64,000 bases of DNA, from NCBI GenBank assembly GCA_017643215.1, contig JAEPNV010000021.1:1-64000 (forward strand). The letters run 5' to 3'. Shown piece by piece: positions 1-7,955 of this stretch (positions are counted from its first letter, which is position 1; each line of letters opens with the position of its first letter). Below the pieces are notes generated by a model. The model saw only the letters and a program-made list of their open reading frames with translations. It was not told the origin of the DNA and did no database searches. A program made the translations under genes and the position numbers. This stretch comes from Roseibium sp. (GTDB lineage: Bacteria; Pseudomonadota; Alphaproteobacteria; Rhizobiales; Stappiaceae).

Positions 1-46
1 CACCGAAACACCTTGCAGATCCCGACCAAGCGGCCGGCGAGAGTGG

Positions 47-72
47 ATCCCGGCTCGGGGGCCGGGATGACG
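47..72. repeat. REP-like palindrome, unit 1
   Basis: The arms ATCCCGGC and GCCGGGAT flank a short loop, and GACG follows. The same ATCCC...GGGAT frame recurs at 124-153 and 526-562. This arrangement resembles the extragenic palindromes common in alphaproteobacterial genomes. Confidence 0.55.
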
Positions 73-123
73 TTTCGTGGGGGCGGGCACCGGGCAAAGG
101 CGCGATCTCGCCCCACCCTCGAT

Positions 124-153
124 CGTCATCCCATGGCTTGACCATGGGATCCA
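124..153. repeat. REP-like palindrome, unit 2
   Basis: The arms ATCCCATGG and CCATGGGAT are perfect inverted repeats around a 5-base loop. The unit has the same ATCCC/GGGAT ends as its neighbours but a different inner arm. Confidence 0.55.
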
Positions 154-365
154 TCCCGTTTGGGTCCCGCTTGCACGATCGTCCGTAAGGCAAGATCACG
201 GATTGGATCAACCCCGGGTCAAGCCTGGGGCAGGCTCTATCAAGTCCGGCAATGACGAAGGCAGGGATCGGGGCGGCCTATGGCATTGAACCAATTGCGC
301 TTTGCGCGGCCCATACGCGCAAGGTCACGCCATCTGACATAGGCGTGGCCCATCATTCAATGCCG

Positions 366-475
366 TCCCGGAGGCCGCGCAGCGGCCGTCCGGGACCCAG
401 CAACCACTGCATTTTGTTCTGGAAAACAACACCTTCCGCAAAGTGCTGGGCCCCGGCTCGGTGGCCGGGGCGGCA
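366..475 (+). repeat. 110-bp dispersed element with two terminal hairpins, copy A
   Basis: This stretch matches the reverse complement of 14294-14403 over 110 bases, with about eight mismatches by hand count and no gaps. The left end folds as TCCCGGA..TCCGGGA around a perfect GGCCGC/GCGGCC stem. The right end folds as GCCCCGGC/GCCGGGGC. The centre is less GC-rich (around ATTTTGTTCTGG). Two hairpins flanking a linker resemble a REP doublet or small MITE. No coding potential. Confidence 0.8.
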
Positions 476-525
476 GGGGGCCAGGCCGCAGGAATGAAGA
501 GCTACCGCGGCCACAGTGGCTCGCC

Positions 526-562
526 GATCCCGGGTCGCGCCTTTGGCTTGCCCGGGATGACG
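526..562. repeat. REP-like palindrome, unit 3
   Basis: The arms GATCCCGGG and CCCGGGAT flank a loop of about 15 bases, and GACG follows as in unit 1. It lies about 50 bases downstream of the 110-bp element. Confidence 0.5.
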
Positions 563-810
563 TCCCGCGGGAGCGGGAGCAGGTGCGATCAGGCCGCCGC
601 GAGGACCACCGGCGTGTCTGCGTGAATGGCCTGCGGTCCGCCGCGACCTTGCGAAAAAGGGGTTGCCCTGACCGGACGGCTTTCGGCGCGCCGGGACGGG
701 CCGGTTTCGGCTTTAGATCCGCGTCACAGACCGCCCTTGCCGGGACCTTGTTTGACGTTTACGTAAAAGGCGGGTTTGAAATGCGATAAGGTACGGGGAA
801 AGGGGACGAC

Positions 811-1236
811 ATGCAGCCGGTCATGACGGGCGACGAGGTGATGGCCTTGCTGGACAGGGAATTCCCGCAAATCCATGCCGGCGGGCGGGTCTATGCGATC
901 GACAGCATCGCGCCGGACGAAGCGGTCGTGCGGTTTACGGCGAACGATCTTCACCTGCGGCCCGGCGGGACCGTCTCCGGCCCCTCCTTGATGGCGCTGG
1001 CGGATCTTGCCGCTTACGTCGTGATCCTGGCCCATATCGGCCCGGTCGCCCTGGCGGTCACCACAAATCTCAACATCAATTTCCTGCGCAAACCGGGGCC
1101 GGGCGATCTTCTGAGCACCTGCCGGCTGCTGAAACTCGGCAAGCGGCTTGCTGTCGTGGACTGCGGCATTGCCGCCGAGGGGGATGAGGATCTGGCCGCC
1201 CATGCGACCGCCACCTATTCGGTCCCGCCGCGCTGA
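811..1236 (+). CDS. PaaI-family hotdog thioesterase
   Basis: A 141-residue protein of single-hotdog size. Residues 51-70 (PGGTVSGPSLMALADLAAYV) match the PaaI-type signature, with the helix that normally carries the catalytic acid at Asp65, and NLNINFLRKP follows in the usual place. The family hydrolyses acyl- or aryl-CoA thioesters in the cytoplasm; the substrate cannot be told. The ATG follows GAAAGGGG. It stands alone ahead of rplM on the same strand. This gene order, thioesterase then rplM-rpsI, is familiar to me from related alphaproteobacteria. Confidence 0.85.
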   Translation: MQPVMTGDEVMALLDREFPQIHAGGRVYAIDSIAPDEAVVRFTANDLHLRPGGTVSGPSLMALADLAAYVVILAHIGPVALAVTTNLNINFLRKPGPGDLLSTCRLLKLGKRLAVVDCGIAAEGDEDLAAHATATYSVPPR

Positions 1237-1340
1237 CACGAAGCGCCGACATTCTCGCGCTCATTTGTGGTAATATGATACCGTTTTTCTAGTCGATTGT
1301 TTTCATTGTTGAATTTTGACCGAAGCTCAAACAAACGTGC

Positions 1341-1369
1341 TTGACGGCCGGTTGCGCCTGACTTATACA
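1341..1369 (+). promoter_or_regulatory. Predicted sigma-70 promoter of rplM-rpsI
   Basis: TTGACG at 1341-1346 and TATACA at 1364-1369 are separated by exactly 17 bases, close to the housekeeping consensus. The rplM start lies about 90 bases downstream, leaving a leader of roughly 80 bases. Confidence 0.65.
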
Positions 1370-1457
1370 GCGCGTCAACCGAATGCGCGGCCCGTTTCCG
1401 GATGTGTCTCACCCAGGCGGGCCCTTGTTCTTAACCGATCAGACACGGGAAATTCCC

Positions 1458-1928
1458 ATGAAGACCTTCTCTGCCAAGCCGGCCGAGGTCGAGAAAAAGT
1501 GGATCTTGATCGACGCGGACGGCATGGTGGTCGGGCGTCTCGCCGCCTATATCGCCAACCATCTGCGCGGCAAGCATCTGCCGACCTACACGCCCCATGT
1601 CGATTGCGGCGACAACGTCATCGTCATCAATGCCGACAAGGTGGTGTTCACCGGCAAGAAATACCAGAACAAGACCTACTACTGGCACACCGGCCATCCG
1701 GGCGGCATCAAGGAGCGCACGGCGCGCAAGATCCTGGAAGGCCGGTTCCCGGAGCGCGTCCTCGAAAAGGCCGTGCAACGCATGATGCCGGGCGGGCCGC
1801 TGTCGAACAAACAGCTGAAAAACCTGAAGGTTTACGCCGGGCCGACCCATCCGCATGATGCTCAGTCACCCGAATTGGTCGACGTCAAGAGCCTCAACGC
1901 AAAGAACAACGGATTGAGGGCTGAATAA
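1458..1928 (+). CDS. rplM: 50S ribosomal protein L13
   Basis: A 156-residue protein with the L13 hallmarks [16 protein letters not shown] near the N terminus, then [12 protein letters not shown] and [22 protein letters not shown] near the C terminus. It binds 23S rRNA early in large-subunit assembly. The frame is open upstream to 1383, but homologues begin at MKTFSAKP, preceded here by GGGAAATTCCC. The stop overlaps the rpsI start (TAATG), so the two genes are translationally coupled, as is usual for this pair. Confidence 0.97.
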   Translation: MKTFSAKPAEVEKKWILIDADGMVVGRLAAYIANHLRGKHLPTYTPHVDCGDNVIVINADKVVFTGKKYQNKTYYWHTGHPGGIKERTARKILEGRFPERVLEKAVQRMMPGGPLSNKQLKNLKVYAGPTHPHDAQSPELVDVKSLNAKNNGLRAE

Positions 1929-2404
1929 TGGCTGAGCTGCAATCTTTGGAAGAGTTGGGCGGCGCCGTAGAAACCGCTGCCCCCGAAGCCCCGGTCCATG
2001 TCCAGAAGCTGGACGCGCAGGGCCGTGCCTATGCCACCGGCAAGCGGAAAGACGCGGTCGCCCGCGTGTGGGTCAAGCCGGGCACCGGCAAGATCATGGT
2101 CAACAAAAAGGACTTTTCGGAGTATTTCGCCCGGCCGGTCCTGCAGATGATCCTGAAGCAGCCGATCATGCTGACGGACCGCGATGGCCAGTATGATGTC
2201 ATCGTCACGGTTGCGGGCGGTGGCCTGTCCGGCCAGGCCGGCGCGGTGCGCCACGGCATCTCCAAGGCTCTGACGCACTATGAGCCGGAGCTGCGCGGCA
2301 TCTTGAAGAAGAACGGCTTCCTGACCCGCGACAGCCGCGTGGTGGAGCGCAAGAAATTCGGCAAGCGCAAGGCCCGCCGGTCGTTCCAGTTCTCCAAGCG
2401 CTGA
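1928..2404 (+). CDS. rpsI: 30S ribosomal protein S9
   Basis: A 158-residue protein. Residues about 1-33 are an acidic, alanine-rich N-terminal extension of the kind seen in Rhizobiales S9. The core then starts at [18 protein letters not shown] and ends in the basic [16 protein letters not shown] tail that reaches the ribosomal P site. The first base of its ATG is the last base of the rplM stop codon. A strong intrinsic terminator follows at once. Confidence 0.97.
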   Translation: MAELQSLEELGGAVETAAPEAPVHVQKLDAQGRAYATGKRKDAVARVWVKPGTGKIMVNKKDFSEYFARPVLQMILKQPIMLTDRDGQYDVIVTVAGGGLSGQAGAVRHGISKALTHYEPELRGILKKNGFLTRDSRVVERKKFGKRKARRSFQFSKR

Positions 2405-2440
2405 TTTTTCGGTCCAACCGGACCTGCCAACCTCCCAAAA

Positions 2441-2469
2441 ACCCGCCGGCGCTGTCCGGCGGGTTTTTT
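2441..2469 (+). terminator. Intrinsic terminator after rpsI
   Basis: ACCCGCCGG and CCGGCGGGT form a perfect nine-pair stem with a six-base loop, followed by a run of T. It is preceded by AAAA, so the stem could extend further. It starts 36 bases after the rpsI stop. Confidence 0.93.
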
Positions 2470-2670
2470 CGTTGGGGACGGGCGCGGGATGTGGATTGGC
2501 GTCTTGCGCTGAGAGCGGGGACCTGCGCTGACCAGTTCGGATGTCGGTTCCCGGCGCTAAATCAACCGGCAATCCGAACACACGATCAGCCTCCGCCCGG
2601 TCAAGCTAGACAATGATTTGGCCACATGAGTCGAGCGGCACGCGTCAGAGGCGCAGGTGGTCTGGTTGTC

Positions 2671-3045
2671 CTATTCGCTCTGTTGGGCGGCGTAGGATTT
2701 GACGATGGCCGAATGCACTTCGATCTGAAGCCTTTGAGTGTTCTGGCGCAGTTCCCCCAGGGTGGCGGCTATGGCGTCGATGTCCGGCTGATCCTGTTCC
2801 ATCAGGTTTTGCAGCTTCCGCCGCGTTTGTTGCAATGCGTCCCGGGCATTGCTGATCCCGCCGTCATCTTGTCGGGCGTCTCGGCGCAAATTCCGCCGAA
2901 CATCTTCAGGCAAGGAGAAAAAGACACCGGCGAGCGACCCTTCGTTGGATCTCAGGTAGACGCGGGTGGCGATGCCGGCGAACACCACGTTGAACAGGAC
3001 CGAGACCACCCCAACCGCGATTAGCACTATCCGCAATCGTTTCAT
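2671..3045 (-). CDS. Periplasmic heavy-metal-sensor-like protein (Metal_resist/CpxP-type fold)
   Basis: A 124-residue protein. Residues about 5-28 (IVLIAVGVVSVLFNVVFAGIA) form one N-terminal membrane anchor or uncleaved signal. The rest is a helical, charged periplasmic part with the pattern LPEDVRRNLRR..ARDALQQTRRKLQNLM..DIDAIAATLGELRQ typical of the CnrR/ZraP/Spy-like Metal_resist family. It is third in an ECF sigma / anti-sigma / sensor operon; its ATG overlaps the preceding stop by one base. By analogy with CnrYXH it may sense metal or envelope stress and act through the anti-sigma factor. There is no histidine-rich stretch, so the signal is unknown. Confidence 0.7.
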   Translation of the reverse strand: MKRLRIVLIAVGVVSVLFNVVFAGIATRVYLRSNEGSLAGVFFSLPEDVRRNLRRDARQDDGGISNARDALQQTRRKLQNLMEQDQPDIDAIAATLGELRQNTQRLQIEVHSAIVKSYAAQQSE

Positions 3046-3365
3046 CAGCGCGTCTCCTGAAGGCCGAGAACCAGCGACATGTCCCCCAGCGCAAACCTGA
3101 TTGCGTCATCGCCGCCGAATTCGGCCGGTTCGAAAGGAATCGCAAGGCCAAGGACAAACGCGCCGGCGAGACAAACTGTTATTGCGCGAGCCGGATGCAG
3201 CAGGACGAAGCCCTGCAAGCGGCCGCCAAAACCGGCATGTCCGCCGGGATTTGCGATCCGCTCCCGGATCCGGCGTTCGATCCGTGCTTCATCGACATCA
3301 TAATCCAGCACCTGCTTGAGTGCCTGGTCAAAGGCGGTGTCCCTGTCTTCGGAGCCGGATGTCAT
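3045..3365 (-). CDS. Predicted membrane anti-sigma factor
   Basis: A 106-residue protein. The N-terminal part (to about residue 50) is charged and cytosolic, with a helix DYDVDEARIERRIRERI. One membrane helix follows (about 58-80, ARAITVCLAGAFVLGLAIPF), then a short acidic periplasmic tail. The lack of an obvious ZAS zinc motif is in line with the small CnrY-like anti-sigma factors. The call relies mainly on position: it lies 17 bases downstream of the ECF sigma gene and overlaps the metal-sensor-like gene. Confidence 0.6.
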   Translation of the reverse strand: MTSGSEDRDTAFDQALKQVLDYDVDEARIERRIRERIANPGGHAGFGGRLQGFVLLHPARAITVCLAGAFVLGLAIPFEPAEFGGDDAIRFALGDMSLVLGLQETR

Positions 3366-3382
3366 GGCTGAACTCCTCTTGG

Positions 3383-3958
3383 TTAAGGCCGTGTCTCAAA
3401 CGCGACCGCCTGGCGCAAGCGCTTGCGGGCACGGACAAGAAGCTGCTCGGTCGCTCCTTCGCTTGTCTTGAGAACACGGGCGATTTCGCGCACGGGCAAA
3501 TCAGCGACCGCACTCAGCAGCAAGGCGAGGCGCTGTCTTTCGGGAAGGCGATGAAGCGCTTCGACCGTCCGGCGAAGTTCTTGTCGGTTTTCAACCACCT
3601 GTGTCGGCGACGGTGCATCAACGAAGAGATCGAACGTTTTATCGTCGAGCCCAACCATTTGCCGGAGCTGGCGTTTGCGAATGACATCGATGCAGCGGTT
3701 GCGGGCGATCGTGTAAAGCCAGGTCTTCGGAGACGCTTTGTTGCCGTCGAAGGTATGCGCCTTCTGCCAGACGTCGACAAAGACCTGCTGGGCGACGTCT
3801 TCGCCATCGCTTCGGGTTGCCAGAAACCGCGTGGTGAACACGGTGAGTTGCTTAAGGTTGGCGCTCATAAACTTGGAGAATGCGGTCTGATCGCCATTGG
3901 CGATCAGACCGACCAGCACGACATCGTCCAGATTGCGTTGGGGGGGAACTGGCGACAT
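3383..3958 (-). CDS. ECF-family RNA polymerase sigma factor
   Basis: A 191-residue protein with the two ECF domains and no region 3. Region 2 (about 20-95) carries DVAQQVFVDVWQKAHTFD and TWLYTIARNRCIDVIRKRQ. Region 4 (about 130-182) carries LPERQRLALLLSAVADLPVREIA, then the helix-turn-helix with SEGATEQLLVRARKRLR. It directs transcription of an envelope-stress regulon and is presumably held by the downstream anti-sigma protein. The upstream SH3-domain gene ends only 38 bases before it, so the four genes may share a transcript and the SH3 protein may be a regulon member. Confidence 0.92.
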   Translation of the reverse strand: MSPVPPQRNLDDVVLVGLIANGDQTAFSKFMSANLKQLTVFTTRFLATRSDGEDVAQQVFVDVWQKAHTFDGNKASPKTWLYTIARNRCIDVIRKRQLRQMVGLDDKTFDLFVDAPSPTQVVENRQELRRTVEALHRLPERQRLALLLSAVADLPVREIARVLKTSEGATEQLLVRARKRLRQAVAFETRP

Positions 3959-3996
3959 GCATGCTGACTGAAGTCTGGAGGTTGATGACCGCTCGC

Positions 3997-4722
3997 TCAG
4001 CGGCGCCAGCGTCGTGGTGAAACGGCGTTGTCAACTGCGGGTCCGGTCAACGTGCGCGTCGCTGAATTGCCAGCGGGGCCTGTTCTGGTCACATTGCATG
4101 AAAGATCATTGGCGCTGCAAGTCCGGGTACGAGACGCGCTATAACCCTGGGGGCCCGCCACTTCCCTTGTCGCCGAGCATTCGCCACCACTGCACGTCCG
4201 CGTGTTTGTTGCTGAGCCACCGTAGAGTCCCGTGGCAGACCGCGTGGCCGTGCAAGTCCCGTCAACACACTCCACCGACCGGTCGTAGGAGGTAAGTCTT
4301 GGCGGTGGTGCGACACGGTAGGGCGGAACTGCGCGGTAGTACCGTGGCCATGCCCTATACCAAGGGTAGGCACGATAGTACGTGTCCCAATACAGTCTGT
4401 TGAACGTGACCACAGCCAATCCGACCCGGGGCGCGATGACCGGCGTGATGACCGTGGGTACGCCGTTGTAGACCACCTGAATGTAGCGCGCAGACATCCA
4501 GCCTCGGGAGACCCCGAACGAGACGTCGCACCAGGAGTAATCCGCGGTGCAGCCGTATGTCGCAAGTCTTGAACCTGCCGGCACAACCGTAATGACCAGA
4601 AAACTGACTGCCGGACCAGCGCGCAGATTGACGTTCCCTGTGGTCACGGCAAGATGGGCGGCCAATGCAGCTGACCCGTTCATCAGTACAATTGCCAATG
4701 TGAGCGCAAATCTTTTCAGCAT
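3997..4722 (-). CDS. Secreted SH3-domain protein with cysteine-repeat tail
   Basis: A 241-residue protein. A signal peptide (1-22, ending SAALAA) is followed by a bacterial SH3 domain (about 23-90) with NVNLRAGPAVSFLVITVVPAGSRL and the WCDVSFGVSRGWM turn. A tyrosine/tryptophan/proline-rich middle (YPWYRAWPRYYR) comes next. The C-terminal 90 residues contain about three repeats of a unit of roughly 24 residues with paired cysteines and an ATR..GP.G.SA pattern. The family usually binds peptidoglycan in the periplasm. The ribosome site AGGAAGACAGGAA precedes the ATG. It sits just upstream of the ECF sigma operon, pointing to a cell-envelope role. The repeat tail is unfamiliar to me. Confidence 0.75.
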   Translation of the reverse strand: MLKRFALTLAIVLMNGSAALAAHLAVTTGNVNLRAGPAVSFLVITVVPAGSRLATYGCTADYSWCDVSFGVSRGWMSARYIQVVYNGVPTVITPVIAPRVGLAVVTFNRLYWDTYYRAYPWYRAWPRYYRAVPPYRVAPPPRLTSYDRSVECVDGTCTATRSATGLYGGSATNTRTCSGGECSATREVAGPQGYSASRTRTCSANDLSCNVTRTGPAGNSATRTLTGPAVDNAVSPRRWRR

Positions 4723-4863
4723 TTCCTGTCTTCCTCAAACATTTGTGCTTTGCGGTCCAAGGGTTTCCTCTTTGGAGACCTATTCCGGCCTGAATGTTTC
4801 ATGGTCAGTGGTTCTCCCGTCGTTGAGCGGCTCGTCTTGTCGGCACGGCGTCCTGGGCCAAGG

Positions 4864-5295
4864 TCAATTCCGCAAACGCTTGAAACGATCGAGAAGGTCG
4901 GCTGCTTCAACGTCGGATATCTGACCGTCTTCGTTCACGTCAAAGATCGCAAAAAGCCCCGGCGCCACGCCGAACTCGTCCTTTGTGATGGTTCCGTCCC
5001 CGTCTGAATCGAGCTGTGACGCGGCAAGGGCCATGGCCGATTGGCGGAACTCCAGGCGCATTTGCATGATGTGCTGACGCTCGACGATTTCAGTGGCGGT
5101 GATCACGCCGTCGCGGTTGGCGTCCAGACGGTCGAAGACGAGCGCGCGAAACGCATTCGCTTCTTGACGTGAAACCAGGCCATCGGCGTTCGTATCGAGC
5201 CTTTTAAGACCTGCCATGCCGTCCACCGATGCCAAATCGCCGTAAGCGGTTGCCGCCATCAAGAGGCCGAGGCCGGCGAACATGAAGGTCTCCAT
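4864..5295 (-). CDS. Secreted EF-hand calcium-binding protein
   Basis: A 143-residue protein from METFMFAGLGLL, an N-terminal hydrophobic signal. Loops of the DxNxDG type are seen at DTNADGLVSRQE, DANRDGVITATE, DSDGDGTITKDE and DVNEDGQISDVE, so four EF-hand-like loops cover almost the whole mature protein. This suggests periplasmic calcium binding or buffering. The frame is open further upstream, but that extension is arginine-rich and unlike a leader. It is divergent from a second EF-hand gene at 5449. Confidence 0.8.
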   Translation of the reverse strand: METFMFAGLGLLMAATAYGDLASVDGMAGLKRLDTNADGLVSRQEANAFRALVFDRLDANRDGVITATEIVERQHIMQMRLEFRQSAMALAASQLDSDGDGTITKDEFGVAPGLFAIFDVNEDGQISDVEAADLLDRFKRLRN

Positions 5296-5352
5296 GGGCG
5301 TTCTCCGTTCAAAACTGTCTGCTCGAAAGGTCGTACGAACGCGAACGCGGAG

Positions 5353-5375
5353 ACCTACGGAAAAAAATCGTAGGT
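5353..5375. promoter_or_regulatory. Inverted repeat between divergent EF-hand genes
   Basis: ACCTACG and CGTAGGT are perfect seven-base arms around GAAAAAAAT. It lies in the 153-base gap between two divergent EF-hand genes and could be an operator or a small hairpin. There is no T tract of terminator type. Confidence 0.35.
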
Positions 5376-5448
5376 GAAGGTGGGCTGGCGCGTAGTGGAG
5401 GTGTGCACCGTGCCGTGTGCAACGCGCCAAGACGGGAGTATCCAAGCC

Positions 5449-5856
5449 ATGGCAAATGCGAAACCGCTTGTGTTGTTGTGCGTGACAATGGTCCTGTTTC
5501 CGCAACTGTCCCACGCGCAATCCAACCGCCAAATGCTGCGGGAAATTGATGTGAACCGGGATCGGTTGATCCAGTTCACGGAATTGCAGGCGTTTCGAGC
5601 ACGCCTCTTCGATCAGATCGACCGCGACGGAAATGGCATCCTGGGACCCGCAGAGCTTACGCTGCTGCGGGATTCCGTCGGCCAGAATCGCAACAGGGGT
5701 GGGGCCGTGGGCCTTAACCCCTTCAACGCCGACCTCAATGGAGATGGCGTATTAACGCGGTCAGAATTCGTAACCCACATTCCGCAACGGCTCTTGCTGG
5801 CAGATCAGAACGGTGACCGCGCGCTGTCGAGATCGGAGTTGCGGAGGTCCAGATAG
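5449..5856 (+). CDS. Secreted EF-hand calcium-binding protein
   Basis: A 135-residue protein. A signal peptide (about 1-24, LVLLCVTMVLFPQLSHAQ) is followed by EF-hand-like loops DVNRDRLIQFTE, DRDGNGILGPAE, DLNGDGVLTRSE and DQNGDRALSRSE. The first and last lack the central glycine, so two or three sites may bind well. The start at 5449 gives a clean leader and has GGGAG upstream. The protein resembles its divergent partner at 4864-5295 in layout, which suggests old duplication and joint control from the shared gap. Confidence 0.8.
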   Translation: MANAKPLVLLCVTMVLFPQLSHAQSNRQMLREIDVNRDRLIQFTELQAFRARLFDQIDRDGNGILGPAELTLLRDSVGQNRNRGGAVGLNPFNADLNGDGVLTRSEFVTHIPQRLLLADQNGDRALSRSELRRSR

Positions 5857-6144
5857 CCCCTGGACCTGTCACAAAAGCGAGGAAGGCTTCTGGCCGTGAA
5901 TCCGAATTGAATGATTTCTTTCTTTGCTAGGCGGTGTGGACGAATTGGAGGCGTATGTCGTGGGAAGAGGTTGGCGTCAAAATACTGGATATTCTCGCGC
6001 CGATCCTCGGAGACCGCAGCGGGCACCTGATCCGTCTGTGCCTATACGGCGGCTTCGAAGTGCCCGGGCTTCAAACGCGTGTCTGATTGCTGACCCGATC
6101 AGCACCAAAACGGTCGAACTGGTCCCGGCGGATGGGTGACATGA
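5857..6144. other. Gap without clear gene
   Basis: No supported gene. The reading frame beginning near 5957 (MSWEEVGVKILDILAP...) runs for some 45 codons toward the MmgE/PrpD remnant and might be its decayed N-terminal part. The match is too weak to assert. Confidence 0.4.
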
Positions 6145-6813
6145 GTGTTCAAGACACGACCGGGCGCGCGCCAGATTGCGCGTTTCGTGCTCGGTTTCGA
6201 AGTCCAGGTGAAAACCGCCGGGGCCATTCTCCCGGATCATTTCGCCGGCGGACGGATGATTCACGCCAGTGGAACGATCGGCGTCCTTGGCGCCGTTGTC
6301 GCCGCCTCCAGACTGATAGGATTGTCTGAGGTGCACATGGTCACGTTCTTGCCATGGCGGCAACCATGGCGGCCGGCCCTGGTATGAACCACGGGACGAT
6401 GTCGAGACCCTTGAACATGGGCCGCGGCCGAGACCGGCGTCACCGCGGCGCTTGAGGCAAAGTTCTGCGCCGCGGTCCAGATGGCAGCCATCATTTTGCG
6501 CCGAAAAGCCGGTCTCGCGGGGTTTTCAGATGGCTTTGTGATGTTCAACGCCTGCCAGGCGTTTCAACGCAAGGTCATCGAGGATATCGATCCGTAAACA
6601 GACGCCCTTGGCAAGAGCAAGGTGGTCATTGACGTGACCACGGTGACCCGGGATGGGCAGACATGGACGCAACGTTCTGAAGAACACCATCGCGCTGGTC
6701 CGAAAAACCCGCTGAACCGGGACGGCCTGTGCGCGAAATTCATCGACTGCGCGGCGTCGTTGAGTGGCGATGCGGACCGGACCCGTTTCCTTGAGGCTCT
6801 CCAGAACCTGTAA
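6145..6813 (+). pseudogene. Decayed MmgE/PrpD-family gene
   Basis: A single + frame, interrupted by stops near 6385, 6412 and 6595, reads as pieces of the MmgE/PrpD family (2-methylcitrate dehydratase, cis-aconitate decarboxylase and relatives). The first block contains ARFVLGFEVQVK and then ASGTIGVLGAVVAASRLIGLS, the family's active-site region. After a deletion, a second block contains LEAKFCAAVQMAAIILRRKAGL. The last block ends PKNPLNRDGLCAKFIDCAA, the usual C terminus. About 220 codons remain of roughly 450, so a large central stretch and the N terminus are lost. No function is expected. Confidence 0.75.
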
Positions 6814-6952
6814 AAACCTGTCCGAGATCTCCGCGCTTCCCAAGCCGGTTTCCAATTAATTTCGGGCGCCGCAGAAGCGCGCCGGGCGCAATGAACCTGC
6901 ATCAATTGTCGACGTTATCCATTTTTTTATGCATGCTCATGGCTTGGAATGA

Positions 6953-7729
6953 ATGGAACTCGATACAATGGATTCGGAACGCATTTCGTCCGCGGTGCGC
7001 CTGTTCGAACAGAGCGAAACCGCCCATGCGGTCATCCGGGCGTTTGTATCGATCATAGATCACTACGGCTTTCAGGGCTTTACCGCAGCGGACTACGATG
7101 TGAGCGACCGGTGGAAGCTCCTGCTCTACACGTCGATGCCGGCATTCTTCGGACCGCTGGACGAGGAGAGCCCGTGGTGGTCCGACGACCCTGCGGTCGC
7201 GGAACTTGCCACCGGCACCATGCGGCCCTTCCGCATTGAAGACGCCTGGGCCAACCCGCTGCCGTCCGCTGCGCCACGCTGGAACCATATTGTCGACCAA
7301 GGCTATGGCCGGGGCTGGGTGTTTCCCACCTCCAAACCGGGTTTTATCGGCGGCGTGCACCTGATTTCCCGGCTCAACGAGGCGGAGATCGCCCGGCAGA
7401 CCCATTTCCTCGGTGAACTGCACATGCTGGCCACCTATTTCCATGCCTTCGTGACGGAACGCGACCCGGACGCCGACCATCAGGGCATTGTGCGCAACAC
7501 GCTAGGCCTGCGCCCCTATGATGGCCGCAAGACCAAACTCTCACCGCGCGAAGTGGACTGCCTGCGCTGGTGCGCCTTCGGCAAGACCGCGGAGGAGATC
7601 GGGATCATCGAGGGCATCAGCGTGCACACAGCGCGGGACTATTTACGCTCCGCCATGGCGAAGCTCGACAGCCGTACCCAGGCCCAGGCCGTTGCCCGCG
7701 GGCTGAAATACGGGCTCTTCACGATCTAG
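6953..7729 (+). CDS. Solo LuxR-family transcriptional regulator
   Basis: A 258-residue protein. Residues about 10-170 form an autoinducer-binding-type domain. WWSDDPAVAELA and FRIEDAW keep the Asp-Pro pair and the later Trp of the acyl-homoserine-lactone pocket, but the aromatic pair before them looks replaced. Residues about 190-255 are the GerE helix-turn-helix: KLSPREVDCLRWCAFGKTAEEIG, then ISVHTARDYLRSAMAKLDSRTQAQAVARG. No luxI-like synthase is present in the window, so it is an orphan receptor, perhaps for a foreign or non-lactone signal. Its target could be the outer-membrane protein gene 226 bases downstream. An alternative start lies at 6968. Confidence 0.88.
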   Translation: MELDTMDSERISSAVRLFEQSETAHAVIRAFVSIIDHYGFQGFTAADYDVSDRWKLLLYTSMPAFFGPLDEESPWWSDDPAVAELATGTMRPFRIEDAWANPLPSAAPRWNHIVDQGYGRGWVFPTSKPGFIGGVHLISRLNEAEIARQTHFLGELHMLATYFHAFVTERDPDADHQGIVRNTLGLRPYDGRKTKLSPREVDCLRWCAFGKTAEEIGIIEGISVHTARDYLRSAMAKLDSRTQAQAVARGLKYGLFTI

Positions 7730-7955
7730 TGCAGTTGCGCTTTGCCATTGTCTCGGCGGCACGGTCGCGAAACCTCCCTGTAACGCTCGCATACGCTATT
7801 GGAACGCTGTCGCGCGTTTGCCACACTGTGTGGTGAACCCATAACTGTCGCCGCTCAAACCCCAGCAAACGCGCCATACCCCCCACAATTGCGGGAGTTG
7901 TGCCGTTCCACGCTCCCCGCTCTTTATGGAGCCATCTGCGAAAGTTGGGGGCGTC

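Larger units (their letters stand above)
1..810. other. Non-coding region with extragenic repeats
   Basis: No convincing gene is seen before the thioesterase at 811. The open frames here are short, overlap one another and lack ribosome sites. The stretch carries three REP-like palindromes and one copy of a 110-bp dispersed element, listed separately. The last 30 bases hold the ribosome site of the thioesterase gene (GAAAGGGG before the ATG). Confidence 0.6.

Noticed and set aside
1236-1457. A possible L13-type autoregulatory leader before rplM
   Set aside because: The leader from the predicted promoter is about 80 bases and no convincing fold was seen by eye; a covariance search would be needed.
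2626-3024. A plus-strand frame opposite the metal-sensor-like gene
   Set aside because: The minus-strand gene has a clear anchor and sits in an operon with overlapping starts.
5977-6363. A 128-codon minus-strand frame over the MmgE/PrpD remnant
   Set aside because: The plus strand carries recognisable family blocks, and the minus frame has none.
6564-6905. A minus-strand frame of 113 codons near luxR
   Set aside because: It is the antisense of the C-terminal MmgE/PrpD block.
6814-6952. A luxI-type synthase or lux box beside the LuxR gene
   Set aside because: No synthase frame is present on either strand nearby, and no clear 18-20 base dyad was found before the regulator.
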